A stretch of DNA of 48,205 bases from Verrucomicrobiota bacterium (GCA_030601755.1 JAUWBF010000019.1:1-48205), one strand, 5' to 3'; numbered from the stretch's first letter, positions 33,002-40,684 are shown. Made by a program: numbers and translations. Notes: a model not told the origin generated them from the sequence alone.

Positions 33002-33056
33002 TTTCCGAGGAAAGCGGGCGGACGGTGGGGCCGGCGGGGGCCGGCGATAGGAGGGC

Positions 33057-33917
33057 TCAGGGGACTTCGTTGACGAGCACCTCGACGTGCATCTGCGGAG
33101 CGGCGTAGACGGGGCCGGAGTAGCTGCCGGAAACGGGGGGCGCGTCGGCGGGATGTCGGGTCACGGCGGCGGCGATGTGGTCGTGGCCGGTGACAATGCC
33201 GCTGGTGGTGTCGAAGCCTTTCCAGCCGGCGCCGGGCAGGTAGACCTCGGCCCAGGCGTGGGTCGAGCCGTGGCCGATCACGGTCTGCGGGCAGTGCAGG
33301 TAGCCGCTGACAAAACGCGCGGCCAGACCGAAGAAACGGCAGGCCTCGATGAAGAGCGTGGCGGTGTCGCGGCAGGAGCCGGCGCCCTTGCGCAGAGTCT
33401 CGGCCGGGGTCTGCACGCCGGGCTCCTCGCGCATGCCGTAGACGATGTTGCCGGAGATCCACTTGTTGATGTTGTCCAGCAACACGTAGGTCTGGATGGT
33501 CTGGCCGGGCATCCAGAACTGCGCGAGCCAGTCGCGCATGACGGTGCTGTCCGACGGGAAGCAGAGCATCTGGTAGGGAATCATCTCCACGCGCTCGTCG
33601 AGGTCGGAGTAAAACGGGAACATGACGGCCTTGTCGTCGACGAGGAAGTTGAGCGGCTCCTCCTCGAAGTGCTGCACGACAACGTCGCTGCGGATGTCGA
33701 GCCGCGCGGCGGGTTCCTCGAAGTGGACCATGGCGACGGAGTTTCCGTAGATGTCACGCTGCCAGAGAATGTGGTGACGCGGCTCGATCATGAGCGCGGC
33801 GCGGTCGATGCGGATGTCGTGCCCGGAGCGCGGGCGGATCATCAGGCGATGCGGCAACAGCGTGACCGGCTCGCTGTAGGTGTAGGTGGTGTTGTGCTGG
33901 ATGCGGATGCGTTTCAT
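33057..33917 (-). CDS. Transglutaminase-like cysteine protease family protein
   Basis: 286 residues. The N-terminal beta domain (MKRIRIQHNTTYTYSEPVTL, then LMIRPRSGHD) precedes a transglutaminase core with Cys182 (GSCRDTA), His220 (THAWAEVYLPG) and Asp236 (GWKGFDTTSG). Bacterial members act as proteases or peptide-crosslinking enzymes; in some genomes they sit with the alpha-E / circularly permuted ATP-grasp genes. None of those is nearby. No signal peptide, so cytosolic. Start ATG at 33917; the open frame upstream overlaps the DUF486 gene and is not coding. It is 20 nt downstream of that gene on the same strand. Confidence 0.9.
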   Translation of the reverse strand: MKRIRIQHNTTYTYSEPVTLLPHRLMIRPRSGHDIRIDRAALMIEPRHHILWQRDIYGNSVAMVHFEEPAARLDIRSDVVVQHFEEEPLNFLVDDKAVMFPFYSDLDERVEMIPYQMLCFPSDSTVMRDWLAQFWMPGQTIQTYVLLDNINKWISGNIVYGMREEPGVQTPAETLRKGAGSCRDTATLFIEACRFFGLAARFVSGYLHCPQTVIGHGSTHAWAEVYLPGAGWKGFDTTSGIVTGHDHIAAAVTRHPADAPPVSGSYSGPVYAAPQMHVEVLVNEVP

Positions 33918-33937
33918 GCCGGTAAAAATGGGAGGAA

Positions 33938-34297
33938 TCAGTGCGGCGCGCCGGGTTTGAAGGCGACGGCGAACCAGACGGCAGCGAGGATCAGCGCGAA
34001 GCTGACGGCGTAGTTCCAGGTGAGCTTTTCCTTGAGGACCAGCCACGCGAAACCGACGAACACGACCAAGGTGATGGCTTCCTGCAGGATTTTCAACTGG
34101 TAGCCCGTAAAGGTGCCCGAGAGGTAGCCGGCGCGGTTGGCCGGCACGAGCAGGCAATACTCAAAAAACGCGATGCCCCACGACACCGCGATGATGACAA
34201 AGAGCGGCTTGTGCTCGAGCCACTTGAACTTGAGGTGCCCATACCACGCGAGGGTCATGAACACGTTGGACGCGAACAGGAGCAGGATGGTCTTCAT
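33938..34297 (-). CDS. DUF486 family small membrane protein (DMT superfamily)
   Basis: 119 residues with four hydrophobic helices: MKTILLLFASNVFMTLAWYG, a VIIAVSWGIAFFEYCLLVPA segment, LQEAITLVVFVGFAWLVL, and a last YAVSFALILAAVWFAV helix. The whole length matches the DUF486 family, EmrE-like half-transporters of unknown substrate. Start at 34297; 16 in-frame residues upstream were excluded. Followed after 20 nt by the transglutaminase gene, so probably co-transcribed. Confidence 0.88.
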   Translation of the reverse strand: MKTILLLFASNVFMTLAWYGHLKFKWLEHKPLFVIIAVSWGIAFFEYCLLVPANRAGYLSGTFTGYQLKILQEAITLVVFVGFAWLVLKEKLTWNYAVSFALILAAVWFAVAFKPGAPH

Positions 34298-34332
34298 GAT
34301 GTGAGATGGGCGGGCGGTGAATGGTCCGACGA

Positions 34333-34392
34333 GTAGCGCAGGCATCCTGCCTGCATTCGGTGGGTTGATGGCAGGCTGGAAGCCTGCGCTAC
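34333..34392. repeat. REP-like inverted pair, GTAGCGCAGGC family
   Basis: Plus: GTAG at 34333 then CGCAGGCATCCTGCCTGC. Minus: GTAG at 34392 then CGCAGGCTTCCAGCCTGC. Paired changes preserve each stem (GCAGGCA..TGCCTGC against GCAGGCT..AGCCTGC). 15 nt past the menB stop. A split sister pair lies at 40536-40673. Confidence 0.85.
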
Positions 34393-34406
34393 CTTGAGGA
34401 CACGGC

Positions 34407-35243
34407 TCAGGGCAGCCAAGGGAAGCGGCGGGCGTCGGGCTTGCGCTTCTCGCGCTGGGCGCCGTGGAACTCCTTGGCTTCCTCGCTCATGTAGTAGAGC
34501 AGCGTGGCGTTGCCGGCGAGTTCCTGCAGGCCGGACTGTCCGTCGACGTCGGCGTTGAAGGCGCTCTTGAGGCAGCGGATGGCCAGCGGGCTGTGGCCGA
34601 GGATTTCCTTGGCCCACTTGACGCCCTCGGCCTCGAGCTCGGCGACTGGCACGACGGCATTGACCAGTCCCATCTCGAGGGCCTGCTGCGCGTTGTATTG
34701 GCGGCACAGATACCAGATCTCGCGCGCCTTTTTTTGGCCGACGATGCGGGCGAGGTAGCTGGAGCCGAAGCCGCCGTCGAAGCTGCCCATGGCCGGGCCG
34801 ACCTGACCGCAGATGGCGTTGTCGGCCGCGATGGAGAGGTCGCACACGATGTGCAGCACGTGGCCGCCGCCGATGGCGTAGCCGGCGACGAGCGCGATGA
34901 CGACCTTGGGCATCGAGCGGATGAGTTTCTGGACGTCGAGGATGTTGAGGCGGGGCACGCCATCGGAGCCGACGTAGCCGGCGTGGCCGCGCACGGACTG
35001 GTCACCGCCGGCGCAGAAGGCGTATTTGCCGTCGGTGTGTGGGCCGGCACCGGTGAGCAGGACGACGCCGACGGAAAGGTCCTCGCGGGCGTCAATGAGC
35101 GCGTCGTGCAGCTCCATCACGGTCTCAGGGCGGAAGGCGTTGCGCTTATGCGGCCGGTTGATGGTGATCTTGGCGATGCCGTCGGCCTTGTGGTAAAGGA
35201 TGTCGGTGTAGGTCTTGGCGACCTTCCAATCGGGGAGGCTCAT
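34407..35243 (-). CDS. menB: 1,4-dihydroxy-2-naphthoyl-CoA synthase
   Basis: 278 residues of the crotonase superfamily. It closes the naphthoquinone ring from o-succinylbenzoyl-CoA in menaquinone synthesis. [49 protein letters not shown] and [18 protein letters not shown] are MenB-specific, and the bicarbonate-binding region around GQVGPAMGS is intact. Start [12 protein letters not shown] at 35243; upstream in-frame codons come from the AACGCAAAG-type repeat. Other men genes are elsewhere. It lies downstream of gltX on the same strand across a 133-nt repeat-filled gap. Confidence 0.96.
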   Translation of the reverse strand: MSLPDWKVAKTYTDILYHKADGIAKITINRPHKRNAFRPETVMELHDALIDAREDLSVGVVLLTGAGPHTDGKYAFCAGGDQSVRGHAGYVGSDGVPRLNILDVQKLIRSMPKVVIALVAGYAIGGGHVLHIVCDLSIAADNAICGQVGPAMGSFDGGFGSSYLARIVGQKKAREIWYLCRQYNAQQALEMGLVNAVVPVAELEAEGVKWAKEILGHSPLAIRCLKSAFNADVDGQSGLQELAGNATLLYYMSEEAKEFHGAQREKRKPDARRFPWLP

Positions 35244-35269
35244 GGTGGTGAAAGGATGAGAAGTCGGAG

Positions 35270-35362
35270 TTTTAACGCAAAGACGCGAGGGCGCAAAGAG
35301 ACGCAAAGCTTCGCGGTCTGATGTTGGATGGAAATCTTAGCGTCTTTGCGCCTTTGCGTTTA
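35270..35362. repeat. Inverted repeat, AACGCAAAGACGCGAGGGCGC family
   Basis: The left arm TTTTAACGCAAAGACGCGAG and a right arm of CGTCTTTGCGCCTTTGCGTT type face each other. It occupies the gltX-menB gap and ends 27 nt before the menB start, so it may affect menB expression. Confidence 0.75.
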
Positions 35363-35376
35363 ATGGATCAGGAAAA

Positions 35377-36759
35377 TCAGGCGGAGCGTGCGGCGAGGAA
35401 GCGTTCGCAGCGGGTGCGGACGCGGTCGACGCCGAGCAGGCGGAAGATGGCGGTGATGCTGGGGCCGGCGTTGGTGCCGGTGACGGCGAGGCGGGCGATC
35501 GACTGGTAGTCGCCGAAGCCGCGACCGTTTTTCTCGGCGAGCGCGGCGAGGCCGGCCTCGACGGTGGCGTCGGTCGAGAAGTCGAAGCCCGGCAGCGCGG
35601 CGACGAGCTCGCGCAGACGGTCGAGGGGTTCGCCTTTCTTCATGACCTTTTCGAGGGCCTTCTCGTTGAGCGGGTAGTCCTCGCTGAAGAAATAGCAGGT
35701 GTAGTCGGGCAGCTCCTCGACGCCCTTGATCTTGGGCTGGGCGAGCAGCATGACCTCGTCGAAGAAGGTGATGTCGGCGGCTAGCGCGGGGGCGTCGGGG
35801 CGCTGGCGCTCGAAGTAGTCGCGGGCGTTCTTGATGAAGTGCGCGGCGGGCTGCTCGAGCAGGTAGGCCATGTTCATGTGGGCCATCTTCTTGTCGTCGA
35901 AGCGGGCGTTGCTCTGGTTGATGTGGTCCCAGTCGAAGAGCGCGATGATGTCGGCGAGCGGCATTTTTTCGCGGTCGTCCTTGGGGTTCCAGCCGAGGAG
36001 CGCGATGTAGTTGACCACCGCCTCGGGCAGGTATCCGCGGTTCTGATACTCCTCGATGAGGGCGCCCTTGTCGCGCTTGGACATCTTGCCGCTGCCCTCC
36101 TGCTTGAGGATGAGCGGGATGTGGGCGAACTCGGGCACGGGCGCGCCGAAGGCCTGGTAGAGCTCGACGTGCTTGCTGGTGTTGGAGAGGTGGTCCTCGC
36201 CGCGGATCACGTGGGTGATGCCCATGGCGATGTCGTCGACGACGTTGACGAAGTGGAAGACCGGACTGCCGTCGGAGCGGAAAATGACGAAGTCCTCGTC
36301 CTCGGTGCGCTCCACGCGGCCGCGGATGCGGTCGTCGATGACGACGGGTTTGTTGGCGACCTTCTCGACGGTCTTCTTGCGGAAGTCGTCGTAGACCTCG
36401 GTGCGCTCGCCGATGAGTTTGAACCAGATGGCGCCGTCCTTCTCGTAGGTGCGGCCGGCGGCGGTGAGTTTTCCCAGGTATTCGCGGTAGATGTCGCCGC
36501 GCTCGCTTTGGCGGTAGGGACCGTAATCGCCGCCGACCTGCGGACCCTCGTCCCAGTCCATGCCGAGCCACTTCATGCTCGAGTAAATGATGTTCAGGAA
36601 CTCCTCGCTGTTGCGCTCCTTGTCGGTGTCTTCGATCCGCAGGATGAACTTGCCGCCGGTGTGCCGGGCGTAGAGCCAGTTGAAGAGCGCGGTGCGGGCG
36701 CTGCCGATATGGAAGAAGCCGGTGGGACTGGGGGCGAAACGAACGCGGACGTGGGACAT
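35377..36759 (-). CDS. gltX: Glutamyl-tRNA synthetase
   Basis: 460 residues. Class I signatures: [13 protein letters not shown] (His17-Ile-Gly-Ser) and KMSKR at 225-229, with [20 protein letters not shown] between them. Attaches glutamate to tRNA-Glu. HIGS in place of HIGH and the overall length are normal for bacterial GluRS. Start [14 protein letters not shown] at 36759; the frame is open further upstream but opposes the peptidase gene, whose start is 26 nt away. Whether it also charges tRNA-Gln cannot be told from this window. Confidence 0.97.
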   Translation of the reverse strand: MSHVRVRFAPSPTGFFHIGSARTALFNWLYARHTGGKFILRIEDTDKERNSEEFLNIIYSSMKWLGMDWDEGPQVGGDYGPYRQSERGDIYREYLGKLTAAGRTYEKDGAIWFKLIGERTEVYDDFRKKTVEKVANKPVVIDDRIRGRVERTEDEDFVIFRSDGSPVFHFVNVVDDIAMGITHVIRGEDHLSNTSKHVELYQAFGAPVPEFAHIPLILKQEGSGKMSKRDKGALIEEYQNRGYLPEAVVNYIALLGWNPKDDREKMPLADIIALFDWDHINQSNARFDDKKMAHMNMAYLLEQPAAHFIKNARDYFERQRPDAPALAADITFFDEVMLLAQPKIKGVEELPDYTCYFFSEDYPLNEKALEKVMKKGEPLDRLRELVAALPGFDFSTDATVEAGLAALAEKNGRGFGDYQSIARLAVTGTNAGPSITAIFRLLGVDRVRTRCERFLAARSA

Positions 36760-36784
36760 GATGCGAAAGAGAGGCTTGTGGGCG

Positions 36785-37576
36785 ATGAAAGGGTGGAGCA
36801 CAACCGAGCGCGTGTCCGGTGTCAAAGCCCCGCTAGATCCGCAGGCGTTCCTGGCGCGCTTCCTGGAGGCGGCGCGGCTGCGCGGCTTTCGGGCCGAAAA
36901 CTTCGCGTGTGTCGACGGGCTCGATTTGCCGGCGTTGACCAAGCCCGCCGCGGACACCGAAGCGCCGCGCGTTTATATTTCAACGGGCATCCACGGCGAC
37001 GAGCCGGCCGGTCCGGCGGCATTGCTCGAGTTGCTAGAATCGGGCGAATTCGACGACCGCGCCGGCTGGTGGCTGGTGCCGGTGATCAACCCCGTCGGCC
37101 TGGCCCGCGGCACGCGCGACGACACCGGCGGACGCGATCTCAACCGCGACTTCAAAGACCTGCGCACGCCCGAGGTCGCGGGCTTGGTCGCGTGGCTGCG
37201 CCGCCAGCCGGAGTTCACAGCCTGTTGGTGTCTGCACGAGGACTGGGAGGCGAAGGGCTTTTATTTGTATGAGCTGAATCCCGACAACCGCCCCACCCTC
37301 GCCCCGGCCATGCTGGCGGCGGCGGGCAAACTCATGCCCATCGAGGCGGGCGAGATGATCGACGGCCGCCTGTCGGCCGCGCCGGGCATCATCCGTCCGG
37401 TCAACGATCCGCTGGAACGCGTCGACTGGCCGGAGGCGATCTACCTGCGCGCGCATCACACGAGCCTGAGCTACACGCTGGAAACGCCGTCCGGCCTGCC
37501 GCTCGGGCAACGCGTCGCGGCGCTCTGCGCGGCGGTGCGGGCGGGGTTGGCGTGTTTGTTTGGGCAGCCATTGTAG
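36785..37576 (+). CDS. M14-like zinc carboxypeptidase / succinylglutamate desuccinylase-type protein
   Basis: 263 residues. Zinc ligands His70 and Glu73 in [11 protein letters not shown] and His151 in [15 protein letters not shown] carries the substrate Arg, and the likely catalytic Glu233 is in SYTLETPSG. This is the compact M14/AstE-AspA fold. The substrate may be a short peptide or an N-acyl amino acid. Start ATG at 36785; GTG at 36812 would drop nine residues. The TAG stop is part of a GTAG hairpin tag. Divergent from gltX with only 25 nt between starts, leaving little room for two promoters, so promoters may overlap coding sequence. Confidence 0.82.
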   Translation: MKGWSTTERVSGVKAPLDPQAFLARFLEAARLRGFRAENFACVDGLDLPALTKPAADTEAPRVYISTGIHGDEPAGPAALLELLESGEFDDRAGWWLVPVINPVGLARGTRDDTGGRDLNRDFKDLRTPEVAGLVAWLRRQPEFTACWCLHEDWEAKGFYLYELNPDNRPTLAPAMLAAAGKLMPIEAGEMIDGRLSAAPGIIRPVNDPLERVDWPEAIYLRAHHTSLSYTLETPSGLPLGQRVAALCAAVRAGLACLFGQPL

Positions 37577-37646
37577 CGTCGGCCGTCCCCGGCCGAGTCT
37601 GCATGCGTTCGCCGAACGATGCGCCGGGGACGGCGCACGCTGCTAC
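37573..37646. repeat. REP-like inverted pair, GTAGCGTCGGCCGTCC family
   Basis: Plus: GTAG at 37573 then CGTCGGCCGTCCCCGGCCGA. Minus: GTAG at 37646 then an imperfect GTGCGCCGTCCCCGGCGCA hairpin. The CGTCCCCGG core is shared while the arms differ. The first GTAG supplies the stop codon of the M14-like gene. Confidence 0.8.
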
Positions 37647-37699
37647 ACGGTGACCGCGGGCTTGTTTCCGCGCGGGCCCGCTGGCAGAACCGCGTCACC

Positions 37700-38269
37700 A
37701 TGGCCGCCAAAACTTCCAAGAAAATGCCCTCCCCCCAACGCGAAGCGCTGTTGGAAGTCCTTGAAGCCCGCTTCGACAAAAAGCCGCTGCGGCACAAGGG
37801 CATTCGCTGGGACGACGTGGCGGCCCGCCTGACCGCCGCGCCGGACAAGCTCTGGTCGTTGCACCAGATGGAGATCACCGGCGGCGAGCCCGATGTCGTC
37901 GGCCGCGATCCGCAGACCGACGAATACCTCTTCATGGATTGCTCGCCGGAGAGCCCCAAGGGCCGCGTGTCGGTGTGCTACGACCGCGCCGGCCTCGACT
38001 CGCGCAAGGAGCACAAACCCGCCAACACTGCCATCGACCTCGCCGCCGAGATGGGCGTCGAGCTGCTCACGCCCGAGCAGTATCGCGAGCTGCAGACACT
38101 CGGGGAGTTCGACCTCAAGACATCCAGCTGGGTGCTCACCCCGCCGGAGATCCGCAAGCTGGGCGGCGCGCTGTTCGGCGACCGCCGCTACGACACGGTT
38201 TTTATCTATCACAACGGCGCCCAGTCCTACTACGGTGCCCGCGGCTTCCGCGCCGTGCTCAAGGTCTGA
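37700..38269 (+). CDS. DUF4256 domain-containing protein
   Basis: 189 residues, soluble. The core matches DUF4256: RWDDVAARL, then a MEITGGEPDVVGRDPQTDEY stretch, MDCSPESPKGR, YDRAGLDSRKEHKP and VFIYHNGAQSYYGARGFRA. The family is widespread, single-copy and uncharacterised. The N-terminal ten residues are basic. Start ATG at 37700 is preceded by CGCGTCACC without a clear ribosome site. Between two repeat blocks, so probably transcribed alone. Confidence 0.85.
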   Translation: MAAKTSKKMPSPQREALLEVLEARFDKKPLRHKGIRWDDVAARLTAAPDKLWSLHQMEITGGEPDVVGRDPQTDEYLFMDCSPESPKGRVSVCYDRAGLDSRKEHKPANTAIDLAAEMGVELLTPEQYRELQTLGEFDLKTSSWVLTPPEIRKLGGALFGDRRYDTVFIYHNGAQSYYGARGFRAVLKV

Positions 38270-38302
38270 CCCGCGAAGCGGAGCCCCTGTTGGGCGCAGA
38301 AG

Positions 38303-38495
38303 GGACACAGAGAATACGGAGGAGTCACAGAGTTCACCGAGTCCAACCCAACAGAATTTTTGGCTACAAAAACTCACGATAGATCACAAAAAAACAAACC
38401 ACCTTTTCGTGCATTTTCGTGCCTGTTTGTGGCCAAGCTCCGACCTTCGAATGCCTCTTTCCGACCTCCGTGCTCTCCGTGCCCTCCGTGGTTTA
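38303..38495. repeat. Nested inverted repeats (CACAGAG and CACAAAAA families)
   Basis: Outer arms: a CACAGAGAATACGGAGGAG-type stretch (38303-38341) and CTCTCCGTGCCCTCCGTGG (about 38474-38492). Inner arms: TTTTGGCTACAAAAACTCAC with following A-rich sequence (38357-38400), and TTTTCGTGCATTTTCGTGCC plus TGTTTGTGGCCA (38404-38435). One repeat family is inserted inside another. No gene is seen in 38270-38527. Confidence 0.75.
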
Positions 38496-38527
38496 ATGAC
38501 TCATCCTCCCGTTTCTCAGCGCCAGAA

Positions 38528-38752
38528 ATGTCTGCATATTTTAACCACGGAGAACACAGAGAACACGGAGTCCGATCCATTCTCCCCGCACTCGCCGCGT
38601 TCCTGATCCTCGTCTTCCTCCCCGGCTGTTCCCTGAAGCCCACGCCCGCCGACAAGCTCGTCGTCGCCCAATCCTCCGAGCCGCGCACGCTCGACCCGCA
38701 GTCCTACGACAGCTTCCTTGCGCACCTCTGTTCCCTCCGTTGCCTCCTGTGA
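38528..38752 (+). pseudogene. N-terminal fragment of a peptide ABC transporter substrate-binding lipoprotein
   Basis: After 17 residues translated from repeat DNA (MSAYFNHGEHREHGVRS), the frame shows a lipoprotein signal peptide with lipobox LPGCS. PADKLVVAQSSEPRTLDPQSYDSF follows in two parts (PADKLVVAQSSE, PRTLDPQSYDSF), the usual start of SBP_bac_5/OppA-type proteins. It then breaks off after about 45 residues of a roughly 530-residue family and runs into repeat DNA, ending at 38752. The rest of the gene is absent. The remnant is bracketed by inverted CACGGAGAACACAGAG-type arms. Confidence 0.7.
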
Positions 38753-38818
38753 AATTGGCAACTCGGAGAAACGCCGGGACGGGTTTGTTTTTACAGGAGA
38801 GAACGGAGGAAACGGAGA
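38539..38818. repeat. AACCACGGAGAACACAGAG repeat arms bracketing the gene fragment
   Basis: Left arm TTTTAACCACGGAGAACACA, continuing GAGAACACGGAG (38539-38570). Inverted right arm CTCTGTTCCCTCCGTTGCC and TCCTGTG (38725-38751). A third partial copy, ACAGGAGAGAACGGAGGAAA (38793-38812), lies in the left-arm orientation. About 150 nt of lipoprotein coding sequence is enclosed. Confidence 0.7.
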
Positions 38819-38836
38819 CAGCCCATTACCTCCCCT

Positions 38837-38877
38837 GTAGCGGATGCGCGGAGCGCGTTCGTCGTCCTCAGTGCTAC
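38837..38877. repeat. REP-like element with GTAG tags at both ends
   Basis: GTAG at 38837 on the plus strand and GTAG at 38877 on the minus strand enclose a compact GCGC-GGA-GCGC hairpin. The minus-strand tag provides the TAG stop of the nucleotidyltransferase gene. Confidence 0.5.
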
Positions 38878-39620
38878 TTGCCCAAACTCGCGCGCACGAC
38901 TTGGCAGGTTTCACGAATGGCGGTTCGCACGTTTTCGGGGCCGCTCAACTGCAGGCTCGGCGGAAAGATTTCATCCAAATCCAAGCGATGGCTGCGACCG
39001 GCATTTCCCGCAAAAGGCGCGGTGATGACATTGCCGGCATAACGCACAGCCCCCAGCAGACTCTCTTGGGTAATCCCCCCCGCCTGGTATTCAGCCGCCA
39101 GCTCGTTCAAATACAGGGGGACAATATGGAGTAACATCCGCACGTGACGAAGGTCCTGCGGACGATCCAGATTCGCCAGCGACACCAGGTTGTAGAGCTT
39201 GGCCTTGAGCAGCACCAATGGCGACGGCGTGCAGTATTGGGTGCCATCCGCCAACTCGATAACCGTGCTCATATTGAGATCGGCGGCAGTCAGACCATTC
39301 ACCTCGTTGAGAACCTCGATGGTCAGGGGAGGTTCGTTGTCCGTCATGGGCTTGATCAATATCGCAACGGAAACCGAGTTGGGGTCATTCGTGAAATGAC
39401 ACTCCCAGCCGCTGCGCTTGGCCAGAGTTTCGGCCAGCATGCGATTGCCGTAGATATCCGCATCCGCGCTGGTGAATGGAGCGAACGCGTCGAGGGATGG
39501 AGACTGGCAGGCGTAGATCTCCGCCCAGATGTTGATGGCCTGCCCTCCGACGATGAGCGGAGGGTTTTCCCCTGACAGGATTTCGGAAAACTCCGCGGGA
39601 GTTCTCGGAACCTTAGACAT
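38874..39620 (-). CDS. Nucleotidyltransferase-fold protein (possible AbiEii/MNT-like)
   Basis: 248 residues. PLIVGGQAINIWAEIY (Gly25-Gly26) and FTSADADIYG (Asp53, Asp55) fit the GG...DxD active site of the DNA polymerase beta-type nucleotidyltransferase fold. LTIEVLNEVNG (Glu102) could be the third acidic residue. PSPLVLLKAKLYNLV followed by RPQDLRHVRMLL resembles the helical part of AbiEii/AbiGii-type proteins, many of which are toxins of abortive-infection or toxin-antitoxin pairs. Not confidently assignable to a family. ATG at 39620 overlaps the stop of the upstream small gene by 8 nt; ATG 39629 and TTG 39638 are alternatives. Its base composition is less GC-rich than its neighbours and it lies in a repeat-rich patch, which hints at transfer. 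Confidence 0.65.
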   Translation of the reverse strand: MSKVPRTPAEFSEILSGENPPLIVGGQAINIWAEIYACQSPSLDAFAPFTSADADIYGNRMLAETLAKRSGWECHFTNDPNSVSVAILIKPMTDNEPPLTIEVLNEVNGLTAADLNMSTVIELADGTQYCTPSPLVLLKAKLYNLVSLANLDRPQDLRHVRMLLHIVPLYLNELAAEYQAGGITQESLLGAVRYAGNVITAPFAGNAGRSHRLDLDEIFPPSLQLSGPENVRTAIRETCQVVRASLGK

Positions 39621-39909
39621 GCTTGGCATGCCGGACAATACGGGCGCCGCCCTTGCGAACGTGAACCGCGGCGTTGCGCGTTTGGATCTGCTGCGGGGTG
39701 GCGAGATTCAAATCCAATCTGGCGGCATCGTAGGCCCGCATTTCGGCCTTCCACTCGTGGAAATCCGCGACCGTGGCGGTCCTCACCTTCGGCGCAGGGG
39801 TGTTCGGATTCCTGCGGAAAGCGGCGACAAAATGAGCCTTTGCCTCGGTGAATTTCACGGCACGACCCAAGTTCCGGCCCCTTATATTGTCAATCCAGCC
39901 GACGACCAT
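39613..39909 (-). CDS. Small hypothetical protein, partner of the nucleotidyltransferase gene
   Basis: 98 residues, basic. MVVGWIDNIRGRNLGRAVKF is followed by an Ala/Lys-rich helix, then TVADFHEWKAEMRAYDAARL and an Arg/His-rich end (KGGARIVRHAKHV). No known family recognised and no clear helix-turn-helix. Its stop overlaps the next start, so the two genes form one translational unit, as in many toxin-antitoxin pairs. The cistron begins 13 nt from a TTTTAACGCCAAG repeat. Could be an antitoxin or accessory factor (inference only). Confidence 0.55.
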   Translation of the reverse strand: MVVGWIDNIRGRNLGRAVKFTEAKAHFVAAFRRNPNTPAPKVRTATVADFHEWKAEMRAYDAARLDLNLATPQQIQTRNAAVHVRKGGARIVRHAKHV

Positions 39910-39921
39910 AGGAACCCAGCA

Positions 39922-39960
39922 TTTTAACGCCAAGATGCGAAGGGGCGAAAGACGCCAAGA
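39922..39960. repeat. TTTTAACGCCAAGATGCGAAG repeat copy
   Basis: Single arm of the AACGCAAAG family directly upstream of the two-gene nucleotidyltransferase operon. It may contain or displace its promoter. Confidence 0.6.
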
Positions 39961-39991
39961 TTCGAGTTCTCCGGAGCTTTTAACCGCGGAC

Positions 39992-40089
39992 GAAGCCGCA
40001 AGGCGGAGATGGTCAATGCCACGGCATTGGCCCTGAAGCGAAGCGCAAGGGTGACTGACGCGGGTGCCCTTTGGGCGCGGAAGGAACAT
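39992..40089 (+). repeat. GAAGCCG...GGTGACTGACGCGGGTG repeat, copy A
   Basis: Shares with 40584-40662 the string of blocks GCCG-AGGCG-AGAT, ATTGGCCC, GGGTGACTGA-GCGGGTG, CCCTT-GGG and AAGGAACAT. A shorter partial copy is at about 38274-38306. Together with the other copies this accounts for most of 39910-40684, where no gene is seen. Confidence 0.65.
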
Positions 40090-40115
40090 CATGCTAAACA
40101 CCCCAAGCTTTCAAA

Positions 40116-40200
40116 TTTTAACCACGGATGGCACAGATTGGCACGGATCAATCCAAGGCATTTTCTATCTGTGATATCCGTGATATCCGTGGTTTAAAAA
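40116..40200. repeat. Inverted repeat, AACCACGGATGGCACAGATTGG family
   Basis: The left arm TTTTAACCACGGATGGCACA, continuing GATTGGCACGGAT, is mirrored by ATCTGTGATATCCGTGATAT, continuing CCGTGGTTTAAAA. The ends are flush palindromic AACCACGGAT / ATCCGTGGTT. It resembles intergenic repeats common in Verrucomicrobia and related phyla. Confidence 0.75.
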
Positions 40201-40268
40201 ACAGGCTGTCGGAAAGTTCAAATGGGTGGGGTGCTTGGTATCACGCGGATAGCACAGATTCGAACCAT

Positions 40269-40294
40269 GTAGCCACGGCTGTCCTCAGCCGTGT
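40269..40294 (+). repeat. REP-like hairpin GTAGCCACGGCTGTCCTCAG
   Basis: GTAG tag followed by CCACGGCTG-TCCT-CAGCCGTGT. It is unpaired and lies in a non-coding stretch. Confidence 0.65.
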
Positions 40295-40306
40295 GTTTGG
40301 GAAGTT

Positions 40307-40336
40307 GTAACGCAAGGACGCAAAGCCGCGGAGTGA
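40307..40336 (+). repeat. AACGCAAGGACGCAAAGCCGCGGAG copy
   Basis: A degenerate single arm of the AACGCAAAGGCGCGAAG family next to the GTAGCCACGG hairpin. Confidence 0.5.
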
Positions 40337-40413
40337 CAAGCATCAGGCGTTCGCTATTTCTGGAGGCCGATGTTCCCCGCCCCGTTGCGCTGCCTGTGTC
40401 TGATGCTGGGAGC

Positions 40414-40439
40414 GTAGGGCCTCACCTTGGTGAGGCCGT
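40414..40439 (+). repeat. REP-like hairpin GTAGGGCCTCACCTTGGTGA
   Basis: GTAG tag followed by a GGCCTCACC-TT-GGTGAGGCC stem. Same tag and first bases as the pairs at 25484 and 32260, but with a different inner stem. Confidence 0.65.
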
Positions 40440-40481
40440 GGCGCCGTGATTCCGCGACTGAGGCTTGCTTTGGTTCAGCGC

Positions 40482-40505
40482 GGCCGGACACAAGGTCCGG
40501 CCCAC
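40482..40505 (-). repeat. REP-like hairpin GTGGGCCGGACCTTGTGTCC
   Basis: On the minus strand, a GTGG tag, then GGCCGGAC / GTCCGGCC arms around an odd loop. Unpaired. Confidence 0.6.
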
Positions 40506-40535
40506 TATACGGCTACGACTCTATTTGAAATGACC

Positions 40536-40673
40536 TGGCGCAGGCATCCTGCCTGCATTTCAAGAGACGATGGCAGGCAGGACGGAGCCGAGAGGCGAAG
40601 ATAGCTATTGGCCCCGTAAGGGGTGACTGAAGCGGGTGTCCCTTGGGGCAGCAAAGGAACATGCCTGCGCTAC
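40536..40673. repeat. GTAGCGCAGGC REP pair split by another repeat
   Basis: Left element TGGCGCAGGCATCCTGCCTG (tag decayed) with its GGCAGGCAGGA partner. Right tag GTAG at 40673 on the minus strand followed by CGCAGGCAT, after which the hairpin is cut off by repeat copy B (40584-40662). Compare the intact pair at 34333-34392. It ends 12 nt from the stop of the AsmA-like gene. Confidence 0.7.
40584..40662 (+). repeat. GGAGCCG...GGTGACTGAAGCGGGTG repeat, copy B
   Basis: Second copy of the element at 39992-40089, here lying inside a REP pair, which suggests later insertion. Confidence 0.65.
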
Positions 40674-40684
40674 TGGTGCGTTCA

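Noticed and set aside
40201-40535. tRNA or small RNA gene in the non-coding stretch
   Set aside because: No cloverleaf, anticodon arm or terminator could be fitted; the stretch is accounted for by repeat fragments and single hairpins.
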